Assembly (NCBI RefSeq): GCF_033705735.1
Contig: NZ_CP131130.1
Location: 2,235,001-2,299,000 of the forward strand
Length of the DNA: 64,000 nt
From: Shinella zoogloeoides
GTDB lineage: Bacteria > Pseudomonadota > Alphaproteobacteria > Rhizobiales > Rhizobiaceae
Direction: 5' to 3'
The notes beneath the pieces were generated by a model that saw only the letters and a list, made by a program, of their open reading frames with translations, had not been told where the DNA came from and made no database searches. This document shows, in pieces, positions 1 to 8,531 of the stretch. Every line of letters begins with the position of its first letter. Within the stretch, counting starts at the first letter, position 1. Both the position numbers and the translations under genes were made by a program.

Positions 1-189
1 GTTTTCCTCGAGCGTCACCCACTCGAGCTGAATGTCCGGATTCTTGGTGGTGAAGTCTTCCGTCAGCCCCTGCATGCGGATCATGTCGCCGTTGTTGACG
101 GTAGCGATCGTGAGGGTTTCGGCATTGGCGAAACCGGCAAGAAGAGCAGCCGAGCAGGTGCCCAGCAGAAGGGTTCTCAAATTCATCAT
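1..189 (-). CDS. smoE: Polyol/sugar ABC transporter substrate-binding protein, N-terminal fragment
   Basis: Only the first 63 codons are in the window; the gene runs off the left edge. A hydrophobic Sec-type signal peptide of about 22 residues (rich in L, A and G, ending ANA) is followed by ETLTIATVNNGDMIRMQ, which resembles the mature N-terminus of rhizobial sorbitol/mannitol-binding proteins of solute-binding family 1. Start chosen at the first of two tandem ATGs, behind a GGGAGGA Shine-Dalgarno. It would deliver a polyol or sugar to an inner-membrane ABC importer from the periplasm. The SorC-type regulator upstream on the same strand supports a sorbitol/mannitol operon. The exact substrate is inference; only the binding-protein class is well supported. 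Confidence 0.65.
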   Translation of the reverse strand, partial: MMNLRTLLLGTCSAALLAGFANAETLTIATVNNGDMIRMQGLTEDFTTKNPDIQLEWVTLEEN

Positions 190-343
190 CTTCCTCCCAG
201 AAGGGTTATGAGCATTTGCTTCGCTCATGGGCAATTACTCACACAATGCCGCAGGAAGTCAACGACCATTCGTTGCTGCAATGCACAATGCACGCAGCCA
301 TGCCTTGAATCTCATGGAAAATTTCTGCCGGGCGAAAACGCCG

Positions 344-1297
344 TCAGGCCGAAAGCAGGTCGCGCGCCGTCGCTTCGTCGGTGATCACGCCATTGATCAT
401 GCGGCCCCTGAGGGCGGCGAGAAGGGCGGCATATTTGCGCTTGCCCTTGGCAAGGCCGATGACCGTGGTCGTCTCGCGCGGCGGCAGCGGCACGGAGGCG
501 ACGCGCTCGTTGATGCTGCCGTCGAGCAGCCTGCCATTGCTGTCGAACATCCAGCCGCAGATCTCCCCGGCCGCGCCCTCCTCCATCAGCCGCGCCATCT
601 CTTCCGGATCGAGGAAGCCGTCGAGGCAAAGCGGCGCGTCGGCGCCGAGCTCGCCGATGCCGACGAAGGCGACATCGGCCTCGCGGCCGAGCTGAAGCGT
701 CGACTGCACGAGGCTCTGCCGGTGCAGGAGATCGCGCTCCTCCGTCGAGGAGACGAGGACGGGCAGCGGCATCGGATAGTGCCGGGCCTTCACCGCGTCG
801 GCCATGGAGAAGATGACGTTGTAATAGGCGGCCGAGCCGTCCGGCCCGATATTGCCGGTGAGAGACAGGATACGGTGCTGCGGGCACTCCATCGCCGGAA
901 GCTGGTCGATCGCCGCCTTCAGCGTGCGCCCCGTACCGACGGCGAGCACGATGGGCTCGCTCTTCTTCAGCCAGCGCTCGATCTCCGCCGCCCCCGCCTC
1001 GGCGATGCCGATCGTCGTGGAGGTAGAGCCCGGATCGCTCGGTACGATATCGACATGCACGAGGCCGAATTTCCGCTTGAGCGCTTCGCCCAGCTCCAGG
1101 CATTCGGCGATGGGATGGTCGAGGCGCACCTTGATCAGCCGCTCGGCGACGGCGAGCGACACGAGGCGCTGCGCCGACTGGCGGGAAATGCCCATGGCCG
1201 AGGCGATCTCGTCCTGCGTGCGGCCGGCGACATAGTAGAGCCAGCCGGCCCTTGCCGCATCGTCCAGCCGCCCGGCTGTTTCCGTCCGCTTCGCCAT
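344..1297 (-). CDS. SorC/DeoR-family sugar-binding transcriptional regulator (SmoC-like)
   Basis: 317 aa, the normal length for SorC-family regulators. A helix-turn-helix lies at about residues 27-50 (DEIASAMGISRQSAQRL), followed by a sugar-phosphate-isomerase-like effector domain (about 60-315) with GTGRTLKAAI near residue 121 and GIGELG further on. These proteins bind a phosphorylated or free sugar or polyol and control the adjacent uptake and catabolic operon. Here the gene lies 154 bp upstream of the smoE-like gene on the same strand, the arrangement seen for smoC in rhizobial sorbitol/mannitol loci. The start gives a typical MAKR N-terminus. Family assignment is strong; the ligand is inferred from the neighbour. 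Confidence 0.8.
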   Translation of the reverse strand: MAKRTETAGRLDDAARAGWLYYVAGRTQDEIASAMGISRQSAQRLVSLAVAERLIKVRLDHPIAECLELGEALKRKFGLVHVDIVPSDPGSTSTTIGIAEAGAAEIERWLKKSEPIVLAVGTGRTLKAAIDQLPAMECPQHRILSLTGNIGPDGSAAYYNVIFSMADAVKARHYPMPLPVLVSSTEERDLLHRQSLVQSTLQLGREADVAFVGIGELGADAPLCLDGFLDPEEMARLMEEGAAGEICGWMFDSNGRLLDGSINERVASVPLPPRETTTVIGLAKGKRKYAALLAALRGRMINGVITDEATARDLLSA

Positions 1298-1478
1298 CGT
1301 CTACCCCGTTCGTTTCATAAGATTTGCTGCATCTTTTCCCCCGGCCTGTCAAACGCCGCGTGATGGCGCAGGAAAGACAGGCAAGGCCGCACGGCTTTAT
1401 TGACGTCGCAAAAAGACAACCGGATTACTCATGTTTATTTTCGCTGCAACCATTGAAAAACCAGCATTTCTTTTGAAG

Positions 1479-1496
1479 TTTTACCGTTTGATAAAA
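1479..1496. promoter_or_regulatory. Degenerate inverted repeat upstream of preT, possible weak RutR-type operator
   Basis: The AT-rich sequence TTTTACCGTTTGATAAAA lies about 60-75 bp before preT. It matches the E. coli RutR consensus TTGACCA-NN-TGGTCAA at about 10 of 14 fixed positions and has TTTTA/TAAAA ends. The octamer TTACCGTT recurs at 1510-1517. This is suggestive only; the much better RutR-like box is at 9296-9311. Confidence 0.25.
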
Positions 1497-1554
1497 AAAT
1501 AAAGCTGGGTTACCGTTCTTCTATTCAAAAAGCCCACTCGAATGGGAGATAACT

Positions 1555-2916
1555 ATGGGAACGACGCAATCTGGGATTCATCGGGGGCGTCTTGCGCCGG
1601 CCGAATACGAGACGAACTTTTCCGACCTCCACCCGCGCCTCGACGACCATGAGGCGCTGGTCGCAGCCGACCGCTGCTACTTCTGCTACGACGCGCCGTG
1701 CATGACGGCCTGTCCCACCTCCATCGACATTCCGCTGTTCATCCGCCAGATCTCGACGGGCAACCCGATCGGTTCGGCGAAGACCATCTTCGACCAGAAC
1801 ATCCTCGGCGGCATGTGCGCCCGCGTCTGTCCCACCGAGACGCTCTGCGAGCAGGCCTGCGTGCGCAACACCGCCGAGCATCGCCCCGTCGAGATCGGTC
1901 GTCTCCAGCGCTACGCGACCGACGTCGCGATGACGGAGAACCAGCATTTCTACGAGCGCGCGGCGCACACCGGCAAGGCCGTGGCGGTCGTCGGCGCCGG
2001 GCCGGCGGGCCTTGCCTGCGCCCACCGCCTCGCCATGAACGGCCATGACGTCGTGATCTTCGAGGCGCGCGAGAAGGCCGGCGGCCTCAACGAATACGGC
2101 ATCGCCACCTACAAGGCCGTCGACGATTTCGCCCGGCGCGAGGTCGACTACGTGCTTGCCATCGGCGGCATCGAGGTGAAGAACGGCCTGAAGCTCGGCC
2201 GTGACTTCACGCTTGCCGACCTCACCTCCAATTTCGACGCCGTCTTCCTCGGCATGGGCCTTGCCGGCGTCAACGCGCTCGGCGCGGAAGGCGAAAACCT
2301 TCCGGGCGTGGTGGATGCCGTCGATTTCATCGCCGAACTGCGGCAGGCCGAAGACAAGGCGAGCGTACCGGTCGGCCGGCGCGTCGTCGTCATCGGCGGC
2401 GGCATGACGGCCATCGACGCCGCCGTGCAGGCAAAGCTCCTCGGCGCGGAAGAGGTGACGATCTGCTACCGCCGCGGCAAGGAGCACATGAACGCCTCGC
2501 CCTTCGAGCAGGACCTCGCCGCCTCCAAGGGCGTGATGATCCGCCACTGGCTCCAGCCGAAGCGCGTCATCGCCCGCGACGGCCATGTCGCCGGCATCGA
2601 GGTGGAATATACCGAGATGCGCGACGGCAGGCTCGTCGGCACCGGCGAGACCGGGGCGCTCGCCGCCGACCAGATCTTCAAGGCCATCGGCCAGACCTTC
2701 GAGGCGGCCGGGCTCGGCCTGCTCGCCATGGCCGGCAACCGCATCGCCGTCGATGCCGAGGGCCGCACCTCCGTTCCCAATGTCTGGGCCGGTGGCGACT
2801 GCGTGAAGGCCGGCGAGGACCTGACGGTCACCTCTGTCGCGCAAGGGCGCGACGCGGCCGATTCAATCAACCGCATGCTGGCTGCCGGCGCGCAGCCTTC
2901 CGTTGCCGTCGCTTGA
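1555..2916 (+). CDS. preT: NAD-dependent dihydropyrimidine dehydrogenase subunit PreT
   Basis: 453 aa flavoprotein subunit that, with PreA, interconverts uracil/thymine and dihydropyrimidines using NAD(H), the first step of reductive pyrimidine degradation. An N-terminal helical Fe-S domain carries cysteines at 41, 44, 49, 53 and 88, 92, 98, 102. Then come an FAD dinucleotide fold with GAGPAG (147-152) and an NAD fold with GGG near 281, as in GltD-like flavoproteins. The C-terminal GGDC plus a small hydrophobic strand is the usual FAD contact. ATG follows GGGAGATAACT. The stop lies 12 bp before preA, so the two are an operon. The 257-bp gap upstream holds AT-rich promoter sequence. The assignment is strong because preA follows directly. 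Confidence 0.93.
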   Translation: MGTTQSGIHRGRLAPAEYETNFSDLHPRLDDHEALVAADRCYFCYDAPCMTACPTSIDIPLFIRQISTGNPIGSAKTIFDQNILGGMCARVCPTETLCEQACVRNTAEHRPVEIGRLQRYATDVAMTENQHFYERAAHTGKAVAVVGAGPAGLACAHRLAMNGHDVVIFEAREKAGGLNEYGIATYKAVDDFARREVDYVLAIGGIEVKNGLKLGRDFTLADLTSNFDAVFLGMGLAGVNALGAEGENLPGVVDAVDFIAELRQAEDKASVPVGRRVVVIGGGMTAIDAAVQAKLLGAEEVTICYRRGKEHMNASPFEQDLAASKGVMIRHWLQPKRVIARDGHVAGIEVEYTEMRDGRLVGTGETGALAADQIFKAIGQTFEAAGLGLLAMAGNRIAVDAEGRTSVPNVWAGGDCVKAGEDLTVTSVAQGRDAADSINRMLAAGAQPSVAVA

Positions 2917-2928
2917 GGGAGATGAGAC

Positions 2929-4242
2929 ATGGCTGATCTTCGCAACAACTTCGTCGGCATCAAGTCGCCCAATCCGTTCTGGCTGGCCTCCGCGCCGCCG
3001 ACCGACAAGGCCTACAATGTCGAGCGCGCCTTCAAGGCGGGCTGGGGCGGCGTGGTCTGGAAGACGCTCGGCGAGGAAGGCCCGCCGGTCGTCAACGTCA
3101 ACGGCCCGCGCTACGGCGCGATCTGGGGCGCCGACCGCCGCCTCCTCGGCCTCAACAATATCGAGCTCATCACCGACCGCGATCTCTACACGAACCTGAT
3201 CGAGATGAAGCAGGTCAAGATGAACTGGCCGGACCGGGCGCTGATCGCCTCGATCATGGTGCCCTGCGAGGAGGAGAGCTGGAAGGCGATCCTGCCACTG
3301 GTGGAAGAGACCGGCGCCGACGGCATCGAGCTGAACTTCGGCTGTCCGCACGGCATGTCCGAGCGCGGCATGGGCGCGGCGGTCGGGCAGGTGCCGGAAT
3401 ATATCGAGATGGTCGTGCGCTGGTGCAAGCAGTACACCCGCATGCCCGTCATCACCAAGCTGACGCCCAACATCACCGACATCCGCAAGCCCGCCCGCGC
3501 GGCCAAAGCCGGCGGCACCGACGCCGTGTCGCTGATCAACACGATCAACTCCATCGTGTCGGTCGATCTCGACAGCTTCGCCCCGAACCCGACGGTCGGC
3601 GGCAAGGGCACCCATGGCGGCTATTGCGGCCCGGCGGTCAAGCCCATCGCGCTCAACATGGTGGCCGAGATCGCCCGCGACCCGGAAACCTACGGCCTGC
3701 CGATCTCCGGCATCGGCGGCGTGACGACCTGGCGGGACGCCGCCGAGTTCCTGGCGCTCGGTGCAGGCAACGTGCAGGTCTGCACGGCAGCCATGACCTA
3801 CGGCTTCAAGATCGTCCAAGAGATGATCTCAGGCCTTTCCGACTGGATGGACGCCAAGGGCCACCGCAGCCTCGACGACATCTGCGGCCGCGCCGTGCCG
3901 AACGTCACGGACTGGCAGTATCTCAACCTCAACTACATCGCCAAAGCCCATATCGACCAGGATGCCTGCATCAAGTGCGGCCGCTGCCACATCGCCTGCG
4001 AGGACACCTCGCACCAGGCGATCACCCAGTTCGTCGAGGGCGTCCGGCATTTCGAGGTGATGGAGGACGAGTGCGTCGGCTGCAATCTCTGCGTCAACGT
4101 CTGCCCGGTCGAGAACTGCATCACCATGGTCGGCCTTGAACCCGGCACGCTCGACCAGCGCACCGGCAAGCCGGTCGACCCGAACTACGCCAACTGGACG
4201 ACCCATCCGAACAACCCGGCGGCCCGCCAGGCAGCGGAGTAA
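2929..4242 (+). CDS. preA: NAD-dependent dihydropyrimidine dehydrogenase subunit PreA
   Basis: 437 aa FMN-containing catalytic subunit of dihydropyrimidine dehydrogenase, cytoplasmic partner of PreT. The dihydroorotate-dehydrogenase-like TIM barrel includes NFGCPHGMSERGMG, where Cys139 aligns with the catalytic general-acid cysteine of mammalian DPD (LSCPHGM loop). The C-terminus has two 4Fe-4S clusters: CIKCGRCHIAC (Cys347, 350, 353, 357) and CVGCNLCVNVCP (Cys382, 385, 388, 392). GGGAG precedes the ATG. With the carbamoylase and dihydropyrimidinase at 9438-12216 it supplies the complete reductive (Pyd) route from uracil to beta-alanine, CO2 and ammonia. Confidence 0.94.
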   Translation: MADLRNNFVGIKSPNPFWLASAPPTDKAYNVERAFKAGWGGVVWKTLGEEGPPVVNVNGPRYGAIWGADRRLLGLNNIELITDRDLYTNLIEMKQVKMNWPDRALIASIMVPCEEESWKAILPLVEETGADGIELNFGCPHGMSERGMGAAVGQVPEYIEMVVRWCKQYTRMPVITKLTPNITDIRKPARAAKAGGTDAVSLINTINSIVSVDLDSFAPNPTVGGKGTHGGYCGPAVKPIALNMVAEIARDPETYGLPISGIGGVTTWRDAAEFLALGAGNVQVCTAAMTYGFKIVQEMISGLSDWMDAKGHRSLDDICGRAVPNVTDWQYLNLNYIAKAHIDQDACIKCGRCHIACEDTSHQAITQFVEGVRHFEVMEDECVGCNLCVNVCPVENCITMVGLEPGTLDQRTGKPVDPNYANWTTHPNNPAARQAAE

Positions 4243-4250
4243 GCCAACCC

Positions 4251-4271
4251 GCCGGGGCCTCAGGCCCCGGC
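4251..4271. terminator. GC-rich hairpin between convergent preA and CMD-family gene
   Basis: A perfect 10-bp inverted repeat, GCCGGGGCCT / AGGCCCCGGC, separated by one base, overlaps the stop codon of the minus-strand gene. There is no T-run, so it is a transcription-end or RNA-stability hairpin rather than a classic intrinsic terminator. Confidence 0.45.
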
Positions 4272-4604
4272 GAACTGGTCGTAGGCGCGCATGGCATCGG
4301 CCGCATACATCAGTGCCGGCCCGCCCCCCATATAGACGCACATCACCATCACCTCTGCGACCTCCTGTCGGCTGGCGCCCAGCTCGCGCAGCGCCTTGGC
4401 ATGGAAGCCGATGCAGCCGTCGCAGCGCTGCGTCACGCCAATGGCGAGCGCGATCAATTCCTTCGTCTTCCTGTCCAGCGCGCCTTCGGCGCCCGCGCCC
4501 TTCGCGAGCGCCGAGAAGCCCTGCATCGCTTCCGGCGCAAGCTTGCGCAGCTCGCCCATATAGGCCGAGATATCCCTTGTGATCGCCTTGTAGTCCTTCG
4601 TCAT
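4260..4604 (-). CDS. Carboxymuconolactone decarboxylase / AhpD-like family protein
   Basis: 114 aa, a typical single-domain CMD/AhpD-like protein. It has the redox motif Cys61-Asp-Gly-Cys64 followed by His68 (CxxCxxxH), which in AhpD-like proteins forms a thiol-based peroxidase site; true decarboxylases lack it. It diverges from the ArsR-type regulator at 4670, and the 32-bp palindrome at 4628-4659 lies just upstream of its start. It may therefore belong to the same sulfane-sulfur or redox-stress regulon. The specific substrate is unknown. An upstream RBS-like GCAAGGAGCGAG precedes the ATG. Confidence 0.8.
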   Translation of the reverse strand: MTKDYKAITRDISAYMGELRKLAPEAMQGFSALAKGAGAEGALDRKTKELIALAIGVTQRCDGCIGFHAKALRELGASRQEVAEVMVMCVYMGGGPALMYAADAMRAYDQFAGA

Positions 4605-4627
4605 GCTCGCTCCTTGCGGCTTTACAT

Positions 4628-4659
4628 TTTATATTTTCTTGATATCATAAAAATATAAA
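4628..4659. promoter_or_regulatory. 32-bp AT-rich palindrome, candidate BigR/SqrR-type operator
   Basis: Centred exactly on GATATC (4641-4646). Sixteen-base half-sites pair at 14 of 16 positions (TTTATATTTT arm at 4628-4637 against AAAATATAAA at 4650-4659). It fills the short gap between the divergent AhpD-like gene and the ArsR regulator, ending about 10 bp before the regulator ATG. AT-rich palindromes in this position are the known operators of BigR-family ArsR repressors. The palindrome is directly visible; the cognate protein is inferred. Confidence 0.7.
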
Positions 4660-4669
4660 TCATAAAGAG

Positions 4670-4978
4670 ATGCCCGTGACGATTACCGAAGAGATGCCGG
4701 CGAAGGCCGAGACGGTGGCGAATTTCCTGAAGGGACTCGCCAGTTCCCACCGCCTCCTGATCCTGTGTGCGCTGGCGAATGGCGAGCGCAACGTGACCGA
4801 GCTGATCGAGGAGACGGGCATTGCCCAGACCTCGATGTCGCAGCACCTCGCCAAATTGAAGGAGGAAGGGATCGTGCGCTTCCGGCGCGATCACCGCACT
4901 CTTTTCTACGCCATCGACCATCCGGCCGTGATGGAGATCATGGCCGTGCTCTACGCCCGCTTCTGCGCAAAGGACTGA
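4670..4978 (+). CDS. ArsR-family regulator with BigR/SqrR-type persulfide-sensing cysteine pair
   Basis: 102 aa winged-helix repressor. The recognition helix region is QTSMSQHLAKLKEEG (about residues 53-67). It has only two cysteines, Cys33 (in LILCALANGE) and Cys99 (in YARFC). Their spacing of 66 residues equals that of the two sensor cysteines of SqrR and BigR, which form a tetrasulfide or disulfide link to switch off DNA binding. Metal-binding ArsR motifs (ELCVCDL type) are absent. Followed after 2 bp by a rhodanese-membrane gene, as expected for a sulfide/persulfide detoxification operon; autoregulation through the palindrome at 4628-4659 is likely. Sensing chemistry is inferred from family knowledge. 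Confidence 0.82.
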   Translation: MPVTITEEMPAKAETVANFLKGLASSHRLLILCALANGERNVTELIEETGIAQTSMSQHLAKLKEEGIVRFRRDHRTLFYAIDHPAVMEIMAVLYARFCAKD

Positions 4979-4980
4979 CC

Positions 4981-5514
4981 ATGACCGCATCCGTGTCCCC
5001 GAAAGACGCCGCCCTGTGGCTCGCCTCCGGCGAGGCCGTGCTGGTCGACGTGCGCGAACCGGACGAGTTCCGTGCCGAGCACATCGCCTGCGCCGCCTCG
5101 ATCCCGCTTTCTTCGCTCGGCCACACGCTTGCCGGCGCGCAGATACCTGCCGACCGCAAGATGATCTTCCAGTGCCTGAAAGGCGCGCGCGGCGAAGCGG
5201 CCTGCCGGACGGCCGAAGCGGCCGGCGCAGGCCATGCGGTTTACAATCTCGAAGGCGGTATTGCCGCATGGAAGGAAGCCGGCCTGCCCGTCGTCGGCGG
5301 TGCCCGGTCGGCGGCGATCCCGCTCTTCCGGCAGGTCCAGATCGCGGTCGGCATCCTGATCGCCGCTCTGGTGGCGCTGGGCTTTTCCGGCCTGACCGCC
5401 GCCTTCGCCCTTGCCGGCGTCATCGGCATCATGTTGGTCTTCGCCGGCACCACGGGCTGGTGTGGCATGGCGATGTTGCTGGCGCGCATGCCCTGGAACC
5501 GGCAGCCGGCCTGA
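4981..5514 (+). CDS. Membrane-anchored rhodanese (rhodanese domain + DUF2892, YgaP-like)
   Basis: 177 aa. The N-terminal rhodanese domain (about 5-105) has active-site loop Cys65-LKGAR (CxxGxR, typical of single-domain sulfurtransferases). It is followed by two transmembrane helices (about 120-138 and 140-157) of the DUF2892 type, with GWCGMAMLLARMPWN at the end. This is the YgaP architecture, a cytoplasmic sulfurtransferase held at the inner membrane. It begins 2 bp after the regulator stop, so it is co-transcribed and probably derepressed by sulfane sulfur. No separate persulfide dioxygenase (Blh/ETHE1) is present beside it, unlike many bigR operons. Confidence 0.86.
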   Translation: MTASVSPKDAALWLASGEAVLVDVREPDEFRAEHIACAASIPLSSLGHTLAGAQIPADRKMIFQCLKGARGEAACRTAEAAGAGHAVYNLEGGIAAWKEAGLPVVGGARSAAIPLFRQVQIAVGILIAALVALGFSGLTAAFALAGVIGIMLVFAGTTGWCGMAMLLARMPWNRQPA

Positions 5515-5520
5515 TGCCCC

Positions 5521-6159
5521 TTACCCGAAGATGTTGAAGCTCTGCCCCGCGCTATAGGCGAGGAAGGCGAGCGCCGTGAAATAGACGATGGTCAGCGCCA
5601 CCATCGCGTGGCCGGCGAGCACCACCAGCCCGTCGCGCTGCGAGATGCCGGCGGCGAGCAGCAGGATGGCGACGCCCGGCAGCGTGTTGGAAAAGGGAAT
5701 GAGCCCGAGCGGCGCCATCAGCAGCAGCCCCGCCCCCATCAGCGCCAGCCCGTTGATCCGGTTCATGACGGCGCCGGTCGTCACCGAGGCGAAGCGCGGC
5801 TTGAAGAAGCGGTCGATCCGGCGCAGGAACGTCACGCCGCGCTGGAGCACCGGCCGCAGCCGGCCGCTTTCCAGCCGCCGGTCGGCGACCTTTTCCGGCA
5901 GCCAGGGCAGCCGGTTCAGCGTGATCGCCGCGCTGATCAGCACGATGCCCGCGCCGAAGACGGTGGAGACGCCGGGGATCGACACGGGAAAGAGGAAGGG
6001 CAGCGACAGGAAGGCGCAGAGCAGAAGGAGACCGCTTTCCCCCATCATCGTGAGAAGATCGCGCAGTGTGATGTGCTCGCCCCGGATCGAATGGAGGATG
6101 TCCTCGAGCAGTTCGCTCGTCTTGCGGTCGGTATCCTTGAAGCCGATGGCTGCCGTCAT
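5521..6159 (-). CDS. Exopolysaccharide synthesis ExoD family membrane protein
   Basis: 212 aa. Starts MTAAIGFKDTDRKTSELL behind AAGGACAATTC; an upstream in-frame ATG would add an unlikely 37-residue extension. A soluble N-terminal helix pair containing EDILHSIRGEHITLRDLLTM is followed by hydrophobic segments around 43-80 and 140-200, with the family pattern LPGVAILLLAAGISQRDG. The ExoD family was named from a Sinorhizobium gene needed for exopolysaccharide production and alkaline tolerance; its molecular function is unknown. It converges on the rhodanese gene with only 6 bp between the stops. Confidence 0.82.
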   Translation of the reverse strand: MTAAIGFKDTDRKTSELLEDILHSIRGEHITLRDLLTMMGESGLLLLCAFLSLPFLFPVSIPGVSTVFGAGIVLISAAITLNRLPWLPEKVADRRLESGRLRPVLQRGVTFLRRIDRFFKPRFASVTTGAVMNRINGLALMGAGLLLMAPLGLIPFSNTLPGVAILLLAAGISQRDGLVVLAGHAMVALTIVYFTALAFLAYSAGQSFNIFG

Positions 6160-6290
6160 GAATTGTCCTTTGCCGTGCCGCGTGTCTGTGGGCGGGGAAT
6201 GCGGCTTTCCTATGGGCTCTGGCGCATCCTCTCGCCCGAGGCTATGAGCAACGGGGCGGGAGGCGGGCAAGCCGCGCCGCAGACGATAGG

Positions 6291-7229
6291 ATGATTTTCT
6301 TGACGAAGCGTATGCCGGCCCCGGCGGGCCTTTCCACCCACGCCAGGGGCCATGAGAAGCTGAAGGGCCATCTCGCCATGCTGCTCTTCGCCGTGCTGAT
6401 CGCCGGCTCCTTCTCCTTCGGCGGGCTCGCGGCCCGCTACATGAAGGCCGAGCCGCTGATGCTCTGGCGCTATATCCTGACCATCGTCGTCATGGCTGTG
6501 CTCGCTTTCGGCGTCTTCCGCGTGCCCACGGCCCTGCCGAAACAGGCGTGGCGCTTCCTGCTGCTCGGCGGCCTTATCGCGGCCTATATGCTGACCATGT
6601 TCATGGCGCTGGAATTCACCAGCCCCGTCGCCACCGGCGCGGTCTTCACCCTGATGCCGCTGCTGAGTGCCGCCTTCGCACTGCCGGTGCTCGGCCAGCA
6701 CACCAGGCCGGGCGTGCTGGCGGGCCTCATCATCGCTGCCGCGGGCGCGGTTTGGGTGATCTTCCGCGGCAATGTCGATGCGATCCTCTCCTTCGATGTC
6801 GGCACCGGCGAGATGATCTTCTTCGTCGGCGTCATCTGCCATGCGCTCTATGTGCCGCTGATCCGCCGCTTCGACCGGGGCGAGCATGCCGTCGCCTTCG
6901 GCTTCTGGGTCACGGTGGGCGCGACGCTCTGGCTGATACCGCCCGGCATAAGAGGCCTCGTCCAGACCGACTTCTCGGCCCTCCCCCTCACCGTCTACGC
7001 CGCCGTCGCCTATCTCGCGGTCGTCACCACGGCCCTCACCTTCCTGCTGCTGCAATATGCCTCGATGCGCCTGCCGGCCTCCAAGCTGCTCGGCTACGGC
7101 TACCTGACGCCGAGCTTCATCATCCTGCTGGAAGGCCTGCTCGGCCATGGCTGGGCGAGCCTGCCCGTTCTGGCCGGCGCGCTGGTCACGGCCTGCGGCC
7201 TCGCACTGATGGCTTTCCTGCCCGACTGA
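6291..7229 (+). CDS. EamA/DMT-family permease
   Basis: 312 aa inner-membrane protein with about ten predicted transmembrane helices arranged as two EamA repeats, starting around residue 30 (MLLFAVLIAGSFSFGGLAARY) and residue 165 (GEMIFFVGVICHALYVPLIRR). Drug/metabolite transporters export amino acids, nucleobase derivatives or other small metabolites; no substrate can be assigned. The family N-terminus suggests translation may begin at an internal ATG (MLLFAV region) rather than the upstream ATG chosen here. It diverges from exoD and is followed by the OpgC family gene. Confidence 0.8.
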   Translation: MIFLTKRMPAPAGLSTHARGHEKLKGHLAMLLFAVLIAGSFSFGGLAARYMKAEPLMLWRYILTIVVMAVLAFGVFRVPTALPKQAWRFLLLGGLIAAYMLTMFMALEFTSPVATGAVFTLMPLLSAAFALPVLGQHTRPGVLAGLIIAAAGAVWVIFRGNVDAILSFDVGTGEMIFFVGVICHALYVPLIRRFDRGEHAVAFGFWVTVGATLWLIPPGIRGLVQTDFSALPLTVYAAVAYLAVVTTALTFLLLQYASMRLPASKLLGYGYLTPSFIILLEGLLGHGWASLPVLAGALVTACGLALMAFLPD

Positions 7230-7307
7230 TTTTTTTCGGAACGATCCGCCGCTTCATGCGTTCCGGGCCTGTTGGGGCGCACCTTGAGCAGCGACGGAGT
7301 GCGCATT

Positions 7308-8531
7308 TTGAAGCGATTTGAGATCATCGATGGCATGCGGGGCTATTTCCTCGTCTTCATGCTCATCAACCACCTGATATTCGTCGGCGGCTACTGGATG
7401 ATGGAGGTGAACCACCGTCAGTTCGCCTTCGTGGAGGACGCGCAGGGCTTCGTCTTCCTCTCGGGCCTGCTGATCGGCATGGTCTATGCCCGCAAGATGC
7501 TGAAATACGGCTACGACACCGGGCGCCAGCTCATCCGCAACCGCGCCTTCGAGCTCTACCGCTATGCCATGGGAACGGTGATGGCGGTGCTCGTCGTGCA
7601 GATGTTCCTGCCCGATGCCTACCGGCTCTGGTACAACTGGCTCGGCACCACGAATTTCGACGTGCCGCTGCGGCTGGCGGCCATCGCCACCTTCCTCTTC
7701 CAGCCGACCTTCATGGATATCCTGCCGCAATATATCGTCTACATGATCTTCGCGCCGCCGCTTGTCTGGCTGTGCCTGCAGGGCAAGTGGGCGCATGTGC
7801 TCGCCGGGTCGCTGATCGCCTGGATGGCCGCGCAGCTCGGCCTGCAGCGCTTCGCCACCGAGCCGCTGAACGCCCTCGTCACCGGCGCCGACGGCCAGGG
7901 CATCCGCGCCAGCTTCAATATGCTCGGCTGGCAGATCGTCTTCTTCTCCGCCATGGTGATCGGCGTCCTCACCGCGCAGAAGAAGATCGACTGGCAGGCC
8001 ATCTTCTCGCCGGAGAAGACATTGCTGCCCAAGGCCGCGCTCGCCATCTGCCTGTTCTTCCTGCCGCTGCGCATCGTCACGGCCTGGGACCTGTTGCCGC
8101 AAGCAGTGCTGGACAAGTTCGCGACGATGGAGATCCGCGCCGATTTCGGCCCGGTCTACCTCCTCAACTTCGCCGCCGTCGCAACGGGCCTCGCCTGGCT
8201 GCTGATCGCCGGTCCGAAGCACCACAATGCCTTCGTCCGTGCGCTCGCCCGCGGCGTGACGGCGGTCTTCACGCTGCGCTTCCTGCGCCTGCTCGGCCGC
8301 CATTCGCTGCAGGTCTATGTCTGGCACGTCGCCATCGTCTATGCGGTTTATTATGCGGATGGCCGCACGCCCGCGCTTTCGCAGCTCACCAAGACGACGA
8401 TCGCGCTGGTGTGCATCGCGCTGCTTCCCCTGCCCGCCCTCTGGCGCGAACGCGAGCAGATCGCCGCCGGCCTCTTCGGCCAGCCGAAGGCCGAACCGGT
8501 GGAAACGAAGTCTAGATCTGCTGCTCGCTGA
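7308..8531 (+). CDS. OpgC family acyltransferase-like membrane protein
   Basis: About 407 aa if read from TTG at 7308 behind GGAG (7296-7299); longer alternatives start at GTG 7299 or TTG 7272. Begins MKRFEIIDGMRGYFLVFMLI, the signature start of OpgC-like acyltransferase-3 relatives, followed by about ten transmembrane helices and HSLQVYVWHVAIVYAVYY near the end. OpgC succinylates osmoregulated periplasmic glucans in the inner membrane; rhizobial relatives are often annotated simply as OpgC domain proteins. No glucan synthase (ndvB/opgGH) is in the window. Its last 20 bp overlap the end of convergent rutR. Confidence 0.8.
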   Translation: MKRFEIIDGMRGYFLVFMLINHLIFVGGYWMMEVNHRQFAFVEDAQGFVFLSGLLIGMVYARKMLKYGYDTGRQLIRNRAFELYRYAMGTVMAVLVVQMFLPDAYRLWYNWLGTTNFDVPLRLAAIATFLFQPTFMDILPQYIVYMIFAPPLVWLCLQGKWAHVLAGSLIAWMAAQLGLQRFATEPLNALVTGADGQGIRASFNMLGWQIVFFSAMVIGVLTAQKKIDWQAIFSPEKTLLPKAALAICLFFLPLRIVTAWDLLPQAVLDKFATMEIRADFGPVYLLNFAAVATGLAWLLIAGPKHHNAFVRALARGVTAVFTLRFLRLLGRHSLQVYVWHVAIVYAVYYADGRTPALSQLTKTTIALVCIALLPLPALWREREQIAAGLFGQPKAEPVETKSRSAAR

